A stretch of DNA of 64,000 nt from the NCBI RefSeq assembly GCF_003606265.1, contig NZ_CP023671.1, forward strand, positions 3,038,001 to 3,102,000, given 5' to 3'. The stretch is from Clostridium septicum (GTDB lineage: Bacteria; Bacillota; Clostridia; Clostridiales; Clostridiaceae). A program made the position numbers and the translations under genes. The notes under the pieces were generated by a model that was not told the DNA's origin, searched no databases, and saw nothing but the letters and a program-made list of their open reading frames with translations. Shown piece after piece: positions 47,299 to 57,521 of this stretch (its first letter is position 1; each line of letters starts with the position of its first letter).

Positions 47299-47333
47299 AT
47301 ATGTGTTTTCTTAATTTTATGGAGGAGTTTATA

Positions 47334-48188
47334 ATGCGCAAGTTTTGGGAGAGTATTTATAGTCCAAATTACATAACTGGATATAATCCCTTTATACTTA
47401 AAGATATGAACAAAGCTATTGAACGAATGGTAGAGGCTATAAATAATAGAAAAAAAATAGTTATTTATGGCGTGCCAAATGTAGATGGGCTATGTGCTAT
47501 TGCATCATTGAGTTTAGTATTAAGATATTTAAATGCTGACGTTGAGTATATAATTAATGATGATGATTCAAATACTTCTGGAATTACATCTAATGATATA
47601 ATAAATAATGTTAATTTTTTGGGGGGTCAGCTTCTAATAACTTTGGGGATAGATTTAAATTCAGAAGAAGAACAAATGCTTTGCAAAGATCTTGGTATAG
47701 ATTTAATTGTTTTGGAAAATAAATTGATAAATATTGATAAAGGATACATATACATAAATCCAAATCAAAAATGCTGTCAATATAGATATAAAAATTTATC
47801 TATTAGTGGATTAGCATTTAAATTAATGCAGGCAATTGCAATATATTATAACATAAAAAGCATTAATAAATATTTGGATTTGATTTTAATTGGTGAACAA
47901 TGGGCAGAAGTACCTTTGAAAGGTGAAAATGCTGTTATATTAAAAGAAGGAAGAAAATTTTTAATTAACACCAATAATCATGGATTAAGATCTATTATGG
48001 ATTATTATGATATAATAGAAATGGATGAAAAGTGTATTTTAAAGATAATAGAGGTAATAACACCTACTATTAATGCAGTTAGAATGATGGACAATGCTCG
48101 TATAATTATTGAGTTATTAACTACAACTAAAAAAGAAAGAGCAGAACAAATAACTAAATATTTAAATAAATCAAAGATAACTATATAA
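47334..48188 (+). CDS. RecJ-like DHH-family protein lacking catalytic residues
   Basis: A 284-residue protein that aligns by pattern with the N-terminal DHH part of the RecJ exonuclease, in the slot between secF and apt where clostridia normally carry recJ. Motif by motif it is degenerate: canonical GDYDVDG is GVPNVDG (residues 46-52), the vDcG motif is LITLGID, and the DHH motif reads LENKL. The downstream block YINPNQKCCQYRYKNLSISGLAFKLMQAIA matches RecJ's NP...LSGvGvafkl segment. The DHHA1 and OB domains of RecJ (normally 550+ residues) are missing. It has its own promoter and a strong GGAGGAG site, so it is expressed. It is likely inactive as a nuclease. ATG 47334 is used instead of the longer frame from 47301. 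Confidence 0.7.
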   Translation: MRKFWESIYSPNYITGYNPFILKDMNKAIERMVEAINNRKKIVIYGVPNVDGLCAIASLSLVLRYLNADVEYIINDDDSNTSGITSNDIINNVNFLGGQLLITLGIDLNSEEEQMLCKDLGIDLIVLENKLINIDKGYIYINPNQKCCQYRYKNLSISGLAFKLMQAIAIYYNIKSINKYLDLILIGEQWAEVPLKGENAVILKEGRKFLINTNNHGLRSIMDYYDIIEMDEKCILKIIEVITPTINAVRMMDNARIIIELLTTTKKERAEQITKYLNKSKITI

Positions 48189-48276
48189 TAAAATGCTAGT
48201 AAAAATATTAATAAAGTTAATATTTCTACTTACTATAATTATATAGTTTCTAATTTTTAATAATGGAGGATTTGCT

Positions 48277-48795
48277 ATGGATCTAAAAGAAAAAATAAGA
48301 ATAATTGATGGTTTCCCAAAGGAAGGAATAAGCTTTAAGGATATTACAACTGCAATAGGGGATGGAGAAGCTTTAAAATATTCAATAGATAAAATGGTTG
48401 AGCATCTTAAAGATAAAAATATAGATTTAATTGTTGGACCAGAAGCTAGAGGATTTATTTATGGTGTACCGGTAGCATATGCTATGGGAATTGGATTTGT
48501 TCCAGTTAGAAAGCCTGGAAAGCTACCAGGAGAAACTGTTTCAGTTGATTATGATTTAGAATATGGTAAGGATACATTACAAATACACAAGGATTCAATA
48601 AAGAAAGGCCAAAGAGTAGCTATAGTTGATGATTTATTAGCAACTGGTGGAACAATAGAGGCTGTTGCAAAGCTTGTTGAAATAGCTGGTGGAGAAGTTG
48701 TATCTTTAGAATTTGCAATAGAATTAACAGACTTAAAAGGTAGAGATAAGTTAAAGGGCTATGATGTTATGTCATTAGTTCAATATGATATCTAA
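48277..48795 (+). CDS. apt: Adenine phosphoribosyltransferase
   Basis: A 172-residue purine salvage enzyme that makes AMP from adenine and PRPP. It has [17 protein letters not shown], the [11 protein letters not shown] loop, [10 protein letters not shown], and the PRPP-binding motif [22 protein letters not shown] precedes the ATG. It is followed by a hairpin and rel. Confidence 0.95.
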   Translation: MDLKEKIRIIDGFPKEGISFKDITTAIGDGEALKYSIDKMVEHLKDKNIDLIVGPEARGFIYGVPVAYAMGIGFVPVRKPGKLPGETVSVDYDLEYGKDTLQIHKDSIKKGQRVAIVDDLLATGGTIEAVAKLVEIAGGEVVSLEFAIELTDLKGRDKLKGYDVMSLVQYDI

Positions 48796-48841
48796 ATTTA
48801 TTGAAAATAGTAATTAAATATTATATAATAGAAACAATAGG

Positions 48842-48866
48842 ATGGCTGGTTTTTTAAACCAGCCAT
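48842..48866. repeat. Hairpin between apt and rel
   Basis: ATGGCTGGTTT and AAACCAGCCAT, an 11-bp perfect stem with loop TTT. There is no T-run afterwards. An upstream in-frame ATG (48842) for the rel gene sits inside it, which disfavours that start. Confidence 0.75.
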
Positions 48867-48907
48867 TGATTTTAGAATTTAATGAGGCAAAAGGAGAGTT
48901 AATCCTA

Positions 48908-51091
48908 ATGATTGAGAATCTATTACAAAAAATTGAAGAAAATTGTAATAATATAGATATTGAAGTTATAAAAAAGGCACATGATTTGGCTACAGAGGCA
49001 CATAAGGAACAAAAGAGAGAATCAGGAGAGCCTTATGTAATTCACCCTATAGATGTTGCTTGTATTTTAGCAGAAATGGGAATGGATACAAGTACTATCG
49101 TAGCGGGATTACTCCATGATGTTATTGAAGATACTCATTATACATACGAAGATATAAGTGAAATGTTTAGTGAAGAGGTTGCAAATTTAGTTCAAGGAGT
49201 AACTAAATTAGGAAAAATAGAATATAAAACTAAAGAAGAGCAACAAGCGGATAACGTTAGAAAAATGTTGTTAGCTATGGCAAAGGATATAAGAGTTATA
49301 ATAATTAAACTTGCTGATAGATTACATAATATGAGAACTTTAAAATTTATGCCTAAGGAAAAACAAAAGCAAAAAGCAAAGGAAACTTTAGATATATATG
49401 CTCCACTAGCTCATAGACTTGGTATATCAAAGATAAAATGGGAATTAGAAGATTTATCTTTAAGGTATATGCATGAAGAAGAATATTATGAGTTAGTTAA
49501 ACAAATAGCAGAAAAAAGAGTTGAAAGAGAAACTTACATAGCAAATATAACTAAATATTTATATGAAAAGCTTGAGGATTCAGGAGTAGATTCTGATATT
49601 GAAGGAAGACCTAAGCATTTTTATAGCATATATAAAAAAATGGTTAATAAAAATAAAAGCATAGAACAAATATTTGATCTTACAGCTATTAGAATATTAG
49701 TTAATTCTGTTAAAGATTGTTATGGAGTTTTAGGTATTGTTCATACAATTTATAAACCTATACCAGGAAGGTTTAAAGATTATATAGCAATGCCTAAACC
49801 TAACATGTATCAATCATTACATACAACTGTAATAGGACCACAAGGAAAAACCTTTGAAATACAAATTAGAACTTTTGAAATGCATAAAACAGCTGAATAT
49901 GGTATAGCAGCTCATTGGAAGTATAAAGAAGGGGATAATGGTGAGGACAAAGAAAAGAATTTAGAGAATAAATTAGCATGGCTTAGGGAAATGCTTGAAT
50001 GGCAGAAAGAAACATCAGATGCTGAGGAGTTTATAGAAGGGTTTAAAATAGATTTATTTGCAGATGAAATATTTTTATTTACACCAAAAGGCGTGGTTAT
50101 AAATCTTCAAAATGGCGCAACACCAATAGATTTTGCTTATAGAATACATACGGACATAGGAAATAAATGTGTAGGAGCAAAAGTAAATGGTAAAATAGTC
50201 CCTCTTGATTATAAGCTTAAGACAGGAGAGATAGTAGAGGTACTTACTTCTAATTCTGCTAAAGGTCCTAATATGGATTGGTTAAATATTGCTAAAAGTA
50301 ATCAAGCAAAAAGTAAAATAAGACAGTGGTTTAAGAAGGTTAAAAAAGAAGAGAATATAGATAAAGGAAAAGAAGTATTTGAGAAAGAGTTAAAAAAACA
50401 AGGAGTTGTGTACTCAGAAATAGCAAAGGGAGACACTTATGAAAAATTATTAAAGAAATATAATATTCATAATATGGAGGATCTTTATGCTAGTATAGGA
50501 ATAGGTCAAATAACAGCTTCTGCATTTATAGTAAGATTAAAAGAAGAAAATATTCCAGATAAAGATAAGCATTTACAGGAAAATGTAAATAAAACAATAG
50601 ATGATCATATTTCCAAAAGTGATAGAAAAATCCCAGTTAATACTTATGGAGTTACAGTAAAGGGGCTTAACAATATTATGGTGAGGTTTGCAAAATGTTG
50701 TAATCCAGTACCGGGAGACGAAATATTAGGATATATAACTAAAGGCAGAGGAGTTTCAGTACATAGGGCAGATTGTAGTAATTTAAAGGCTTTGGTAAAC
50801 TATGATGAGGAAAAAGTAGTTGAAGTTACTTGGGGAAAGGCTAAAGGGGCTGCTTATGTTGCAGAAATTCAAGTAAAGGCAGAAGATAGAATAGGTATAT
50901 TATCAGATATTATGATGATAATAACAGATGCTAACTTACCTCTTAATGCGTTAAATGCAAAATCATCTAAGGCAAATGTAGCAATAGTTAATATAAAAGT
51001 TAAAATAGATTCAGTAGAACAGTTAAAAGAACTTATGAGAAAAATAAGAAGATTAAAAGGCGTAATGGATGTTTATAGAATGAATAACTAA
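48908..51091 (+). CDS. (p)ppGpp synthetase/hydrolase, RelA/SpoT family
   Basis: A 727-residue long RSH enzyme. The HD hydrolase domain (about 20-180) has YVIHPIDVACILAEMGMD and GLLHDVIEDT; the synthetase domain (about 215-380) has KHFYSIYKKM and FDLTAIRILV; then TGS (about 385-450, IFLFTPKGVVINLQ), a zinc-finger-like CCNPVPGDEILGYITKGRGVSVHRADC, and a C-terminal ACT domain. Both catalytic domains look intact, so it is a bifunctional Rel. ATG 48908 is chosen because AAAGGAGA lies 10 nt upstream. Confidence 0.93.
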   Translation: MIENLLQKIEENCNNIDIEVIKKAHDLATEAHKEQKRESGEPYVIHPIDVACILAEMGMDTSTIVAGLLHDVIEDTHYTYEDISEMFSEEVANLVQGVTKLGKIEYKTKEEQQADNVRKMLLAMAKDIRVIIIKLADRLHNMRTLKFMPKEKQKQKAKETLDIYAPLAHRLGISKIKWELEDLSLRYMHEEEYYELVKQIAEKRVERETYIANITKYLYEKLEDSGVDSDIEGRPKHFYSIYKKMVNKNKSIEQIFDLTAIRILVNSVKDCYGVLGIVHTIYKPIPGRFKDYIAMPKPNMYQSLHTTVIGPQGKTFEIQIRTFEMHKTAEYGIAAHWKYKEGDNGEDKEKNLENKLAWLREMLEWQKETSDAEEFIEGFKIDLFADEIFLFTPKGVVINLQNGATPIDFAYRIHTDIGNKCVGAKVNGKIVPLDYKLKTGEIVEVLTSNSAKGPNMDWLNIAKSNQAKSKIRQWFKKVKKEENIDKGKEVFEKELKKQGVVYSEIAKGDTYEKLLKKYNIHNMEDLYASIGIGQITASAFIVRLKEENIPDKDKHLQENVNKTIDDHISKSDRKIPVNTYGVTVKGLNNIMVRFAKCCNPVPGDEILGYITKGRGVSVHRADCSNLKALVNYDEEKVVEVTWGKAKGAAYVAEIQVKAEDRIGILSDIMMIITDANLPLNALNAKSSKANVAIVNIKVKIDSVEQLKELMRKIRRLKGVMDVYRMNN

Positions 51092-51104
51092 AGGATGTGA
51101 ATAA

Positions 51105-51554
51105 ATGAGGGCTGTGGTACAAAGAGTTTCATCATCTAAGGTTGTAGTAGATGACTCTGTTATAGGATCAATAGGAAGAGGAGTTAATGTACTTATTGGT
51201 ATATCAAAAGAAGATACTGAGGAAGATTTAATATATATAAGAGATAAGGTTATAAACCTAAGAATATTTGAAGATGAGAATTCAAAAATGAACTTATCAC
51301 TATTAGATATAAAGGGTGAAATATTGGCAATTTCTCAATTTACCCTATATGGTGATTGTAGAAAAGGTAGAAGACCTAATTTTATGAATGCAGAAGGTGG
51401 CGAAAGAGCCAAAGAGTTATATAATAGATTTATAGAGTTACTTAAAGAGTCAAAATTAAAAGTAGAAACAGGGGAATTTGGGGCTGATATGAAGGTTGAT
51501 ATACAAAATGATGGGCCAGTTACTCTACTTTTAGAAAGTAAAAGAAATTTTTAA
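51105..51554 (+). CDS. dtd: D-aminoacyl-tRNA deacylase
   Basis: A 149-residue enzyme that frees tRNA from D-amino acids. The two conserved motifs are present: SQFTLYG with [12 protein letters not shown] after it, and the NDGPVT motif near the C-terminus. It lies 13 bp behind rel in the same operon, as in other Firmicutes. Confidence 0.93.
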   Translation: MRAVVQRVSSSKVVVDDSVIGSIGRGVNVLIGISKEDTEEDLIYIRDKVINLRIFEDENSKMNLSLLDIKGEILAISQFTLYGDCRKGRRPNFMNAEGGERAKELYNRFIELLKESKLKVETGEFGADMKVDIQNDGPVTLLLESKRNF

Positions 51555-51568
51555 TTTGGAGGCATAAT

Positions 51569-52168
51569 ATGATAATAAAGACGATTCCAGCAGGTAGTTT
51601 ACAAGCAAATTGTTATATAGTTATGGATGAAGATACTAAAGAAGCTGTGGTTATGGATCCAGGTGGAGATTCAGATTGGATAATAAAAACAATAGAGTCT
51701 ATAGGTGCAAAAATAAAGTATATTTTATTAACTCACGCACATGCAGATCATGATGGTGGAGTAGTTGATTTAAAGAAAAAATATGATGTTCCTGTATACA
51801 TGAATAAAGCAGAAGAGGAATATATGGAAAAAGACAATTTTGTTTTTGGAAGGATTCCTAAATTTTATAGTTTTATTAATGATGGAGATATATTGAAAAT
51901 AGGATCTTTAGAAATAAAGTGTTTGCATACTCCAGGACATACAAAGGGTGGAATGTGTTTCTTAATAGAAGATAAGGTATTTACAGGAGATACTTTATTT
52001 CAAGGTTCAATAGGAAGAACGGATTTTTCAGGTGGAGACTTTAATGAAATAATAAAAAGTATAAATGATAAACTTTTAGTTCTTCCTAATAATGTAGAAG
52101 TATATCCAGGACATGGGCCTAAATCTACAATTATATTTGAAAAGATGAGAAACCCATTTTTAGCATAA
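51569..52168 (+). CDS. MBL-fold hydrolase (YcbL/GloB-like)
   Basis: A 199-residue metallo-beta-lactamase-fold protein with the zinc motifs THAHADHDGG (HxHxDH), HTPGHTKGGM, FTGDTLFQGSIGRTDF and VYPGHG. The core corresponds to the YcbL group of glyoxalase-II-like enzymes, without the C-terminal helical domain of true GloB. The substrate is likely a thioester or persulfide. It is in the operon between dtd and hemZ. Confidence 0.88.
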   Translation: MIIKTIPAGSLQANCYIVMDEDTKEAVVMDPGGDSDWIIKTIESIGAKIKYILLTHAHADHDGGVVDLKKKYDVPVYMNKAEEEYMEKDNFVFGRIPKFYSFINDGDILKIGSLEIKCLHTPGHTKGGMCFLIEDKVFTGDTLFQGSIGRTDFSGGDFNEIIKSINDKLLVLPNNVEVYPGHGPKSTIIFEKMRNPFLA

Positions 52169-52177
52169 GGAGAAGTA

Positions 52178-53602
52178 ATGGAAGTAAAAATATCATTAAA
52201 TGATTTAAAATATAGATATGATGTTTATCAAATGTTTAATATTTATTTTCCTCTTCATGAACTTAAATTTGTAGATGATGGAGAATATATAGTAAATATA
52301 GATATTGAAAATATAGAATTTAAGTTTAAAGGGTTTTATAACAAAATACAAATTTCAGAAAATATAAAAGAAGATATAAAAAGATTAATTTTTTTAAGTT
52401 TAAAGGAGCTAACAGGGGTTCATTACCCATGGGGAATACTTGTGGGTATAAGACCTTCTAAAATAGCATTAAAATATCTTCAAGAAGGAAAAAGTGAAGA
52501 CGAAATTATAGAAATATTTAAAGTGAAGCATTTAGCATCTGAAGAAAAAGCAAAGTTATGTATTGAGGTTGCAAAGAAAGAAGAAAAGTTTGTAAATAAG
52601 AAAGAAAAAAATATTTCAGTTTACATAGGAATGGCATTTTGTCCAACTAGATGTTTTTATTGTTCTTTTGCAGCAAATCCTATTGGTGGAAATAAAAAAC
52701 TAGTTCCAACTTATTTAGAGTCTTTAACATATGAAATAAGAGAAATGAAAAAATATGTTGAATCAAGAAAACTTAATATAGAAACAGTTTATTTTGGAGG
52801 AGGAACTCCAACATCTGTTAATAACGAAGAATTTGAAAATATAATGAAAGAAATTTACAATGCTTTCATTCAAGGGAAAAATGTAGTAGAATTTACAGTG
52901 GAGTGTGGAAGACCTGATAGCATAACAGAAGAAAAGTTACTTACTATGAAGAAATATAATACTACAAGAATTAGTATAAATCCTCAAACAATGAATGATG
53001 AAACATTAAGTATGATTGGAAGAGGTCATACTTCAAGTGATGTAATTGAAAAATTTAATTTAGCTAGAGAATTAGGATTTAAAGATATAAATATGGATAT
53101 GATTATAGGACTTCCAGGGGAAGGCTTGAAAGAAGCAAAGCATACAGCTAATGAAATTTTAAAACTTTCTCCAGATAGTTTAACAGTTCATGGCTTATCT
53201 TTAAAAAGAGCTTCAATACTTTATGAGAATTTTATTTTAAAGAAAGGAATTCAAATAAAGGAGCAAGTTGAACTAGCTTCTATGTATGAAGAAAGTAGAA
53301 CTTTAGCTAAGGAATTAAGCTTAGAACCATATTATATGTATAGACAAAAAAATATGGTTGGAAATATGGAGAATTTAGGATATTCAAAAGTTTCAAAAGA
53401 ATGTATATATAACATTCAAATGATTGAAGATAAGCAAACTATAATAGCACTTGGTGCAGATGCTGTATCAAAAGTTGTTTTTTTAGAGGAAAATAGAATT
53501 GAGCGATTTGCTAACATTAAAGACGTTAGAGAATATACATCAAGAATAAAAGAAATGGTAGAGGGAAAACAAAAATTATTAGATTCTCTTTACTTAAAAT
53601 AG
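52178..53602 (+). CDS. hemZ: Coproporphyrinogen III oxidase-like radical SAM protein HemZ
   Basis: A 474-residue radical SAM protein. An N-terminal region of about 145 residues is followed by the cluster motif FCPTRCFYCSF (CxxxCxxC), YFGGGTPTS, the ARELGFKDINMDMIIGLPGEG block and the C-terminal HemZ part. HemZ is found in Firmicutes near hisS; its exact step in haem or related metabolism is debated. It ends 12 bp before hisS. Confidence 0.88.
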   Translation: MEVKISLNDLKYRYDVYQMFNIYFPLHELKFVDDGEYIVNIDIENIEFKFKGFYNKIQISENIKEDIKRLIFLSLKELTGVHYPWGILVGIRPSKIALKYLQEGKSEDEIIEIFKVKHLASEEKAKLCIEVAKKEEKFVNKKEKNISVYIGMAFCPTRCFYCSFAANPIGGNKKLVPTYLESLTYEIREMKKYVESRKLNIETVYFGGGTPTSVNNEEFENIMKEIYNAFIQGKNVVEFTVECGRPDSITEEKLLTMKKYNTTRISINPQTMNDETLSMIGRGHTSSDVIEKFNLARELGFKDINMDMIIGLPGEGLKEAKHTANEILKLSPDSLTVHGLSLKRASILYENFILKKGIQIKEQVELASMYEESRTLAKELSLEPYYMYRQKNMVGNMENLGYSKVSKECIYNIQMIEDKQTIIALGADAVSKVVFLEENRIERFANIKDVREYTSRIKEMVEGKQKLLDSLYLK

Positions 53603-53614
53603 GAGGCGAAATTA

Positions 53615-54862
53615 ATGGAAATTAAGGCACCTAAGGGTACTAAAGATATGTTGCCTCAGGATGCATATAAATGGCATTTTGTTGAGGAAACATTTAAAAA
53701 TACGGCTAAGTTTTATGGGATGAGAGAAATCAGAACTCCTATATTTGAACATACAGAGTTATTTTTAAGAGGTGTAGGTGATACTACAGATATAGTTCAA
53801 AAGGAAATGTACACTTTCAATGATAAAGGTAATAGAAGTATTACATTAAAGCCAGAAGGAACTGCACCTATAGTTAGAGCTTTTATAGAAAATAGATTAT
53901 TTAATGAAGCTCAACCAACAAAGCTTTATTATTCAATACCATGCTTTAGATATGAAAATGTACAAAAGGGTAGACTAAGACAATTCCACCAAGTAGGTAC
54001 AGAAGTATTTGGTTCAAAGGAACCTTCAATGGATGCAGAAGTAATAGCTTTTGCTATGAATGTATTAAAGAATTTAGGGTTAAATAGCTTAAGTTTAAAT
54101 ATAAATAATTTAGGATGCCCAAAGTGTAGACCAAATTATAATGAGGCATTAAAGAAGTATTTAAAAGAAAACTATGATAGTTTATGTCCTTTGTGTAAAA
54201 CAAGATTTGAAAAGAATCCAATGAGAATTTTAGACTGTAAAGAAAAGAAATGTAATGAAATCACAAAGAATGCTCCAATAATATTAGATTATATGTGTGA
54301 AGAATGTAATACTCACTTTACAGATGTAAAAAAATACTTAGACGCATTAGAAGTTTCATACACTGTTGATCCTGGTATAGTAAGAGGTTTAGATTATTAT
54401 ACAAAAACAATTTTTGAAATATTAAATGATGATTTTACAGTATGTGGTGGCGGAAGATATGATAGACTAATTGAAGAACTTGGAGGTCCAGAAATGCCTT
54501 CAGTTGGATTTGCCATGGGAGTTGAAAGACTTATTATGACACTTGAAAATGAAGGAATAGATATTCCAAATGAAAATCTATTTGATCTTTATATAGGGGC
54601 TAGAGGTGATGAAGCAAAACTTGCTGCATTTACTATTGCTAATAAATTAAGAAACTTTAACATTAAAACAGAAGTAAATCATATGGGAAGAAGTGTTAAA
54701 GCTGAAATGAAATATGCAAATAAAATTGGGGCTTTATTTACTACAATTTTAGGTGAAGATGAGCTTCAAAATAAAACTATTAAGCTTAAGAGAATGAGCG
54801 ATGGTGAACAATTTGAAGTTGATTTAGACAATATAGAAGAAATAGCTAAAGTGCTAAAATAG
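53615..54862 (+). CDS. hisS: Histidyl-tRNA synthetase
   Basis: A 415-residue class II synthetase. Motif 2 is in [23 protein letters not shown], and the histidine-specific HisA motif in [13 protein letters not shown]; motif 3 in [13 protein letters not shown] Cys-rich insertion between them (CPKC, CPLC, CKEKKC, CEEC) is typical of Firmicutes. The C-terminal anticodon-binding domain is complete. It is transcribed with aspS, 16 bp downstream. No T-box was seen upstream. Confidence 0.96.
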   Translation: MEIKAPKGTKDMLPQDAYKWHFVEETFKNTAKFYGMREIRTPIFEHTELFLRGVGDTTDIVQKEMYTFNDKGNRSITLKPEGTAPIVRAFIENRLFNEAQPTKLYYSIPCFRYENVQKGRLRQFHQVGTEVFGSKEPSMDAEVIAFAMNVLKNLGLNSLSLNINNLGCPKCRPNYNEALKKYLKENYDSLCPLCKTRFEKNPMRILDCKEKKCNEITKNAPIILDYMCEECNTHFTDVKKYLDALEVSYTVDPGIVRGLDYYTKTIFEILNDDFTVCGGGRYDRLIEELGGPEMPSVGFAMGVERLIMTLENEGIDIPNENLFDLYIGARGDEAKLAAFTIANKLRNFNIKTEVNHMGRSVKAEMKYANKIGALFTTILGEDELQNKTIKLKRMSDGEQFEVDLDNIEEIAKVLK

Positions 54863-54878
54863 CAAGGAGGAATTTATA

Positions 54879-56666
54879 ATGGGTGAGTCTTTAGGTGGCT
54901 TAAAAAGAACCATGATGTGTGGAGATGTTAGAGAATCTAATGTTTCACAAAAAATAACACTTATGGGATGGGTTCAAAGAAATAGAAAATTAGGAGGTCT
55001 TCAATTTATAGACCTTAGAGATAGAGCTGGAATAATGCAAATAGTTTTTGGTGAAGAAATTAATGCAGAAGCTTTTGAAAAGGCTAAAACTGTAAAACCA
55101 GAATTTTGTATTGCAGTTACAGGTGAAGTTGTTTTAAGAGAAGCTCCAAATAAAAATATGGAGACAGGTCTTGTAGAACTTAAGTGTGAAAGTATAAAAA
55201 TTCTTTCAGAATCAGATACTCCACCAATATATATTAAGGAAGATTTAGATGCAGCAGAAAATATAAGACTTAAATACAGATATTTAGATCTTAGAAGACC
55301 AGATATGCAAAGAATATTTATGATAAGAAACAGAACTACTAAGGCTGTTAGAGATTATCTAGATAATACTGGGTTCTTAGAAGTTGAAACACCAATGCTT
55401 ACTAAGAGTACTCCAGAAGGCGCTAGAGATTACTTAGTACCATCAAGAAATTATCCAGGAATGTTTTATGCGTTACCACAATCACCACAAATATTCAAGC
55501 AATTATTAATGGTGTCAGGTTTTGATAAATACTATCAAATAGTAAAATGCTTCAGAGATGAAGATTTAAGAGCAAATAGACAACCAGAATTTACTCAAAT
55601 AGATTTAGAAATGAGCTTTGTTGAAGAAGACGATGTTATGGCTTTAAATGAAGGGTTAGTAGCTCATGTGTTTAAAGAAGTAGCAGGAGTAGATGTTAAA
55701 CTTCCAATTAGAAGAATGGAATTTAAAGAAGCTATGGAAAAATACGGTTCAGATAAACCAGATCTAAGATTTGGAATGGAAATTACAGATTTATCTGAAG
55801 TAGTAACTAATGTTGATTTTAAAGTGTTTAGTGATGCTTTAGCTAATGGAGGTTCTGTAAGAGCTCTTTGTGTAAAGGGTGGAGCTTCTATGGGTAGAAA
55901 GGATATAGATAGATTAGGTGAATTTGTTAAGACATTTAAGGCTAAAGGGTTAGCTTGGATAGCTCTTAAAGAAGAAGGAATAAAATCACCAATAGCTAAA
56001 TTCTTAAAAGAAGAAGAAATGAATTCTATAATAGAAACTATGTCTGCAGAAACTGGAGATATAATCTTAATAGTTGCTGATAAAAATTCAGTAGTATTCC
56101 AAAGCTTAGGACAATTAAGATTAGAATTAGCTAAAAAGTTAGATTTAATTAAAGATAAGAATGAATTTAACTTCTGTTGGATTACGGAATTCCCATTATT
56201 TGAATATGATGAAGAAGAAGGAAGATATCATGCAGCACATCATCCATTTACATCACCAATGGATGAGGATTTAGATATGTTAGAAACTGATCCAGGTAAG
56301 GTTAGATCAAAAGCATATGATTTAGTATTAAATGGAGAAGAGTTAGGTGGAGGTTCAATAAGAATTCATAATTCAAAATTACAAGAAAGAATGTTTAAAG
56401 CATTAGGATTTACAGAAGAATCAGCTAAAGAAAGATTTGGATTCTTAATAGATGCATTTAAATTTGGCCCACCACCACATGGAGGATTGGCATTTGGATT
56501 AGATAGAATGATAATGTTCTTAGCTGGAACAGAAAACATAAAGGACGTTATAGCATTCCCTAAAAACCAAAATGCTTATTGCTACTTAAGTGAAGCACCA
56601 AATATAGTTGATGAAAAACAACTTGAAGAATTAGGTTTAGATATAAAAGTTAAAGAAGAAGAATAA
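54879..56666 (+). CDS. aspS: Aspartyl-tRNA synthetase
   Basis: A 595-residue bacterial-type AspRS: an N-terminal OB anticodon domain (MGWVQRNRKLGGLQFIDLRDR), motif 1 region, motif 2 CFRDEDLRANRQPEFTQIDLEMSFV, a GAD insertion domain and motif 3 GGLAFGLDRMIM. The length is normal for bacteria. It is the last gene of the operon and is followed by a bidirectional terminator. Confidence 0.96.
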   Translation: MGESLGGLKRTMMCGDVRESNVSQKITLMGWVQRNRKLGGLQFIDLRDRAGIMQIVFGEEINAEAFEKAKTVKPEFCIAVTGEVVLREAPNKNMETGLVELKCESIKILSESDTPPIYIKEDLDAAENIRLKYRYLDLRRPDMQRIFMIRNRTTKAVRDYLDNTGFLEVETPMLTKSTPEGARDYLVPSRNYPGMFYALPQSPQIFKQLLMVSGFDKYYQIVKCFRDEDLRANRQPEFTQIDLEMSFVEEDDVMALNEGLVAHVFKEVAGVDVKLPIRRMEFKEAMEKYGSDKPDLRFGMEITDLSEVVTNVDFKVFSDALANGGSVRALCVKGGASMGRKDIDRLGEFVKTFKAKGLAWIALKEEGIKSPIAKFLKEEEMNSIIETMSAETGDIILIVADKNSVVFQSLGQLRLELAKKLDLIKDKNEFNFCWITEFPLFEYDEEEGRYHAAHHPFTSPMDEDLDMLETDPGKVRSKAYDLVLNGEELGGGSIRIHNSKLQERMFKALGFTEESAKERFGFLIDAFKFGPPPHGGLAFGLDRMIMFLAGTENIKDVIAFPKNQNAYCYLSEAPNIVDEKQLEELGLDIKVKEEE

Positions 56667-56670
56667 ATAT

Positions 56671-56705
56671 AAAAAAGATATAGGAAAATTTCCTATATCT
56701 TTTTC
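56671..56705. terminator. Bidirectional terminator after aspS
   Basis: AAAAAAGATATAGGAAA pairs with TTTCCTATATCTTTTT. It separates aspS from the convergent PHP gene. Confidence 0.9.
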
Positions 56706-56719
56706 TCTAGCTATTAAAT

Positions 56720-57454
56720 TTAATAACTTAAATCTAAAAGTCTTCCTTTATTTTTTAGATGTCTAATTAACTTATCAGGATTATTCATAATTTGATCATT
56801 TGGCATATCTATTGAATTTAACATTTTTATTGCTAAATCAAAATTACCTATAAGAGAGCCAAAGTGTGCATCAGAACTTAAAATAATCTTATTGCCATAT
56901 TTTTTACAAAGTAAAGCGATTTCTTTGCATATAATATCGCTTCCTTTTCTAGATTTTCCAAGTAAAGAGCTATTATTTATTTCAATCATTATATCTTTTT
57001 CTAGAGCCTTCTTTAATATTTTTTTGTAATCTAATTCATAATTTGGATTACCAAGATGTCCTAAGATTTCTATTTCTTTATAATTATCCATTACTTTTAA
57101 AACAGCATTTGTATTTTCCTCTTTCGATTTAGGGGGAAAACAGGCTTCATGTAAAGAAGCAATTAAATAATCTAATTGAGCAGATGATGTAGTTTTTATA
57201 TCTAGGTTACCATTAGAGTCTATAATATTAGCCTCACAACCTTTTAAAATAATTACATCATTTATAGTTCTAGGTAAAACACGTAAATTATGAAAATACC
57301 ATATGTGAGGAGCACCAGGCATGGCTGGACCATGCTCAGATGTTCCAAGAATTTTAATACCTTTTTTAGTGCAAAAATTAACATTTTCTAAAAGAGTGCT
57401 GTAAGCATGTCCGCTTATTATAGTATGTGTATGTAAATCAACTGAATAATTCAT
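56720..57454 (-). CDS. PHP-family phosphatase (YcdX-like)
   Basis: A 244-residue cytoplasmic enzyme with the trinuclear metal motifs of the PHP superfamily: VDLHTHTIISGHAYS at the N-terminus, GTSEHGPAMPG, a middle segment with GCEANI, EILGHLGNP and SSDAHFGSLIG. It belongs to the YcdX-type phosphatases. The start ATG follows AAGGATG-type sequence. It is a cytoplasmic relative of the surface PHP protein near 8 kb only at the superfamily level. Confidence 0.88.
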   Translation of the reverse strand: MNYSVDLHTHTIISGHAYSTLLENVNFCTKKGIKILGTSEHGPAMPGAPHIWYFHNLRVLPRTINDVIILKGCEANIIDSNGNLDIKTTSSAQLDYLIASLHEACFPPKSKEENTNAVLKVMDNYKEIEILGHLGNPNYELDYKKILKKALEKDIMIEINNSSLLGKSRKGSDIICKEIALLCKKYGNKIILSSDAHFGSLIGNFDLAIKMLNSIDMPNDQIMNNPDKLIRHLKNKGRLLDLSY

Positions 57455-57521
57455 ATAACAACATCCTTTCTTAAAATTTTAGTATATCAATCTAATGTAT
57501 AGACTATTAGCATGTAAATTA

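Noticed and set aside
53400..53614. T-box leader upstream of hisS
   Set aside because: The gap to hemZ is 12 bp and no T-box consensus is present; hisS is internal to an operon.
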